Shown here: positions 62,528 to 64,000 of the stretch, one piece after another
Numbering within the stretch: position 1 is the first letter of the stretch
Layout: the number at the start of each line of letters is the position of its first letter
DNA from: Antarcticibacterium flavum
Lineage (GTDB): Bacteria; Bacteroidota; Bacteroidia; Flavobacteriales; Flavobacteriaceae
Direction: 5' to 3'
Assembly (NCBI RefSeq): GCF_006159205.1
Contig: NZ_CP040812.1
Coordinates: 1,798,001 to 1,862,000 of the forward strand
Length of the DNA stretch: 64,000 bases
Made by a program: the position numbers and the translations under genes
Notes under the pieces: model-generated
What the model saw: the letters and a program-made list of their open reading frames with translations, nothing else
Database searches by the model: none
Told to the model about the DNA's origin: nothing

Positions 62528-63850
62528 ATGGAACAACCGGTGAAGAACAGGTGGCTTATTGCGGCTTCTGCAGTTGGGATTCATATTTCTATAGGGGCGG
62601 TGTATGCCTGGAGCGTTTATACCAAACCGCTTATTGAACAATTTGGCTGGGAGCTTAAAGACACCCAGTTCACTTTTAGCCTCGCGATCTTCTTTTTGGG
62701 GATGTCGGCTGCTTTCCTGGGGCACTATTTGGAGAAAAAAGGTCCGCGGAAATCGGGAATGCTTGCCGCTGCTTTCTTCGGAATAGGGATTGCGGGCTCC
62801 GGACTCGCGGTTTACCTGGAGTCCATTTATCTGCTCTACCTCTTCTATGGCATCTTCGGCGGAATTGGACTCGGCCTGGGATATATCACCCCGGTTTCCA
62901 CCCTCGTGAAATGGTTCCCGGACAGACGCGGACTCGCGACCGGACTTGCCATCATGGGCTTCGGCTTCGCGGCTCTAATTAGTAGTCCGCTGATAGTTTA
63001 TCTGATTGATGTTGTGGGACTGGCCAACAGCTTTTTTATCATGGGCAGCCTCTATTTCGTGGTGATCTTTTTATCATCCCTGTATCTCGCGCCACCGCCG
63101 AAGGATTGGCTGCCAAAAGGTTTTAAAGCTACGATAGATTCCGGAAAAAAGAAGATCCAAGGTGACCTATCCCAGCTCACCGCGAATGAAGCAGTAAAAA
63201 CCAGGAGGTTCTGGTATTTATGGTTGATGCTTTTCATCAACGTCTCCTGCGGGATCGCGATCATCTCTGTAGCCTCTCCCATGGCACAGGAAAATGTCGG
63301 ATTAACCGTAATAGCTGCAGCTACGATGGTGGGAATTATGGGATTATTCAACGGAGTGGGCAGGATTGGCTGGGCGTCCCTATCTGATATTATTGGAAGG
63401 CCCGCCATGTACAGCACCTTCTTTGCGATCCAGATCATCGCCTTTGCTTTGTTGCCGGGAATTAAAGACGCGTTTTTATTCCAGGTAGTGCTGTTTGTAA
63501 TCCTCTCCTGTTACGGTGGTGGCTTCGCCACTATCCCGGCATATATTGGAGATGTCTTCGGCACCAAACAGCTGGGTGCCATTCACGGATATATCCTAAC
63601 CTCCTGGGCCCTGGCCGGCTTAGCCGGGCCGCTGTTTGCCGCCTGGGTGAGAACAGCTACCAATAGCTACAACAGCACCCTGTATTTCTTTGCTGGATTG
63701 CTGGGTGTGGCGTTGGTGATTTCTATTTTGATGGCGCGTGAGATCAAGAAGATCAAAAAGCAGAATGTGGAGGTTGGAAAGATGGAAGAGAGTGCTTTGG
63801 AGATTGCAGGTGAGGTGAAGACGGTTGGTGTTGCTGAGGGGGTATCTTAG
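62528..63850 (+). CDS. MFS transporter, OFA (oxalate/formate antiporter) family
   Basis: A 440-residue inner-membrane carrier with 12 predicted helices. The OFA-type start is RWLIAASAVGIHISIGAVYAW. GLGLGYITPVSTLVKWFPDRRGLATGLAIMG covers helices 4-5, and the matching second-half loop is GRIGWASLSDIIGRP. Substrates of the group include small organic acids; the one here cannot be read from sequence. The C-terminus carries a short charged tail (about 35 residues after the last helix). It stands alone, flanked on both sides by the 118-bp direct repeat. Confidence 0.93.
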   Translation: MEQPVKNRWLIAASAVGIHISIGAVYAWSVYTKPLIEQFGWELKDTQFTFSLAIFFLGMSAAFLGHYLEKKGPRKSGMLAAAFFGIGIAGSGLAVYLESIYLLYLFYGIFGGIGLGLGYITPVSTLVKWFPDRRGLATGLAIMGFGFAALISSPLIVYLIDVVGLANSFFIMGSLYFVVIFLSSLYLAPPPKDWLPKGFKATIDSGKKKIQGDLSQLTANEAVKTRRFWYLWLMLFINVSCGIAIISVASPMAQENVGLTVIAAATMVGIMGLFNGVGRIGWASLSDIIGRPAMYSTFFAIQIIAFALLPGIKDAFLFQVVLFVILSCYGGGFATIPAYIGDVFGTKQLGAIHGYILTSWALAGLAGPLFAAWVRTATNSYNSTLYFFAGLLGVALVISILMAREIKKIKKQNVEVGKMEESALEIAGEVKTVGVAEGVS

Positions 63851-63882
63851 ATCTCAAAACTTTTATTGATAATTATAAATAG

Positions 63883-64000
63883 CGAGGTTGATTTTCTTGC
63901 TAAGAAAACCTCACAGGTTAAAAAAAACCTGCGAGGTTTGTTCGAACAAGGTTGGGATTTCCCCCGCTTTTTGTCATCCTGCGGAGCCCTTTTTCGGGCG
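63883..64000 (+). repeat. 118-bp direct repeat, right copy (may continue past the window)
   Basis: Matches 62016-62133. The hairpin CCTCACAGG/CCTGCGAGG in it could also end the MFS transcript. The repeat reaches the window edge, so its true right end is not seen. Confidence 0.9.

Overview
The window looks like chromosomal DNA of a member of the Bacteroidota, most likely the family Flavobacteriaceae. The evidence is the gene set (exosortase XrtF, a GYDIA-type GHMP kinase, HYC_CC_PP, DUF3347 and DUF2911 proteins, a DUF5117-type metalloprotease), AT-rich intergenic DNA, few clear Shine-Dalgarno sites, and promoter-like boxes of the Bacteroidota form TTTG-N(about 19-22)-TAnnTTTG. The exact genus cannot be read from the sequence; a Gramella/Christiangramia-like marine flavobacterium is a guess. 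No rRNA, phage, transposase or cas gene is visible. One tRNA gene (Phe) is present.

Layout. Bases 1-10.4 kb hold a beta-propeller-like protein cut by the window edge, lipB, a repeat-filled gap with a small YqaE/Pmp3 gene, lysS, two small genes, a large zinc metalloprotease lipoprotein and a DUF7282-like lipoprotein. Bases 10.7-25.7 kb are a copper-handling region read entirely leftwards: a P1B ATPase with four N-terminal HMA domains, a 16-cysteine copper-storage protein, an HMA-AraC regulator, DUF3347, PepSY and DUF305 proteins, a DUF2911 protein, and a CusB/CusC/CusA efflux system with a HYC_CC_PP protein upstream. Cytoplasmic copper would be pumped out by the ATPase or stored by the four-helix protein, periplasmic copper would leave through CusABC, and the HMA-AraC protein is a plausible sensor. 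Next come xrtF and its partner, a GAF (free Met-sulfoxide reductase type) protein, and a MacB-type permease.

Bases 29.2-36.2 kb carry purH followed by the cell-elongation cluster mreB-mreC-mreD-mrdA-rodA, which is tightly overlapped. Bases 37.2-44.9 kb carry a tail-specific protease, the operon surE-hyp-lpxB-NlpC/P60-comEC, and a thioredoxin-like protein. A peptide:H+ symporter and a DPP IV-type peptidase (45.2-49.0 kb) form a peptide-scavenging pair. HMG-CoA reductase and a GHMP kinase (49.2-51.4 kb) overlap by four bases and point to the mevalonate pathway. A DUF559 nuclease-like gene sits between palindromic repeats, followed by a PpiD-type chaperone. A leftward operon runs coaX - outer-membrane protein (frameshifted twice) - TPR - lptC - small membrane protein - CNNM/CorC protein. 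tRNA-Phe, a repeat-rich gap and an OFA-family MFS transporter close the window.

The most unusual content is intergenic. Gaps are mosaics of heptanucleotide tandem arrays (at least eight loci with different 7-mers), a 41-bp palindrome family (seven copies), a 64-bp tandem repeat carrying GC-rich palindromes, a 156-bp nested inverted repeat and a 118-bp direct repeat flanking the last transporter. The main coding anomaly is an outer-membrane protein gene broken by one-base deficits in two separate poly-G tracts, which is either a phase-variable locus or an assembly error.
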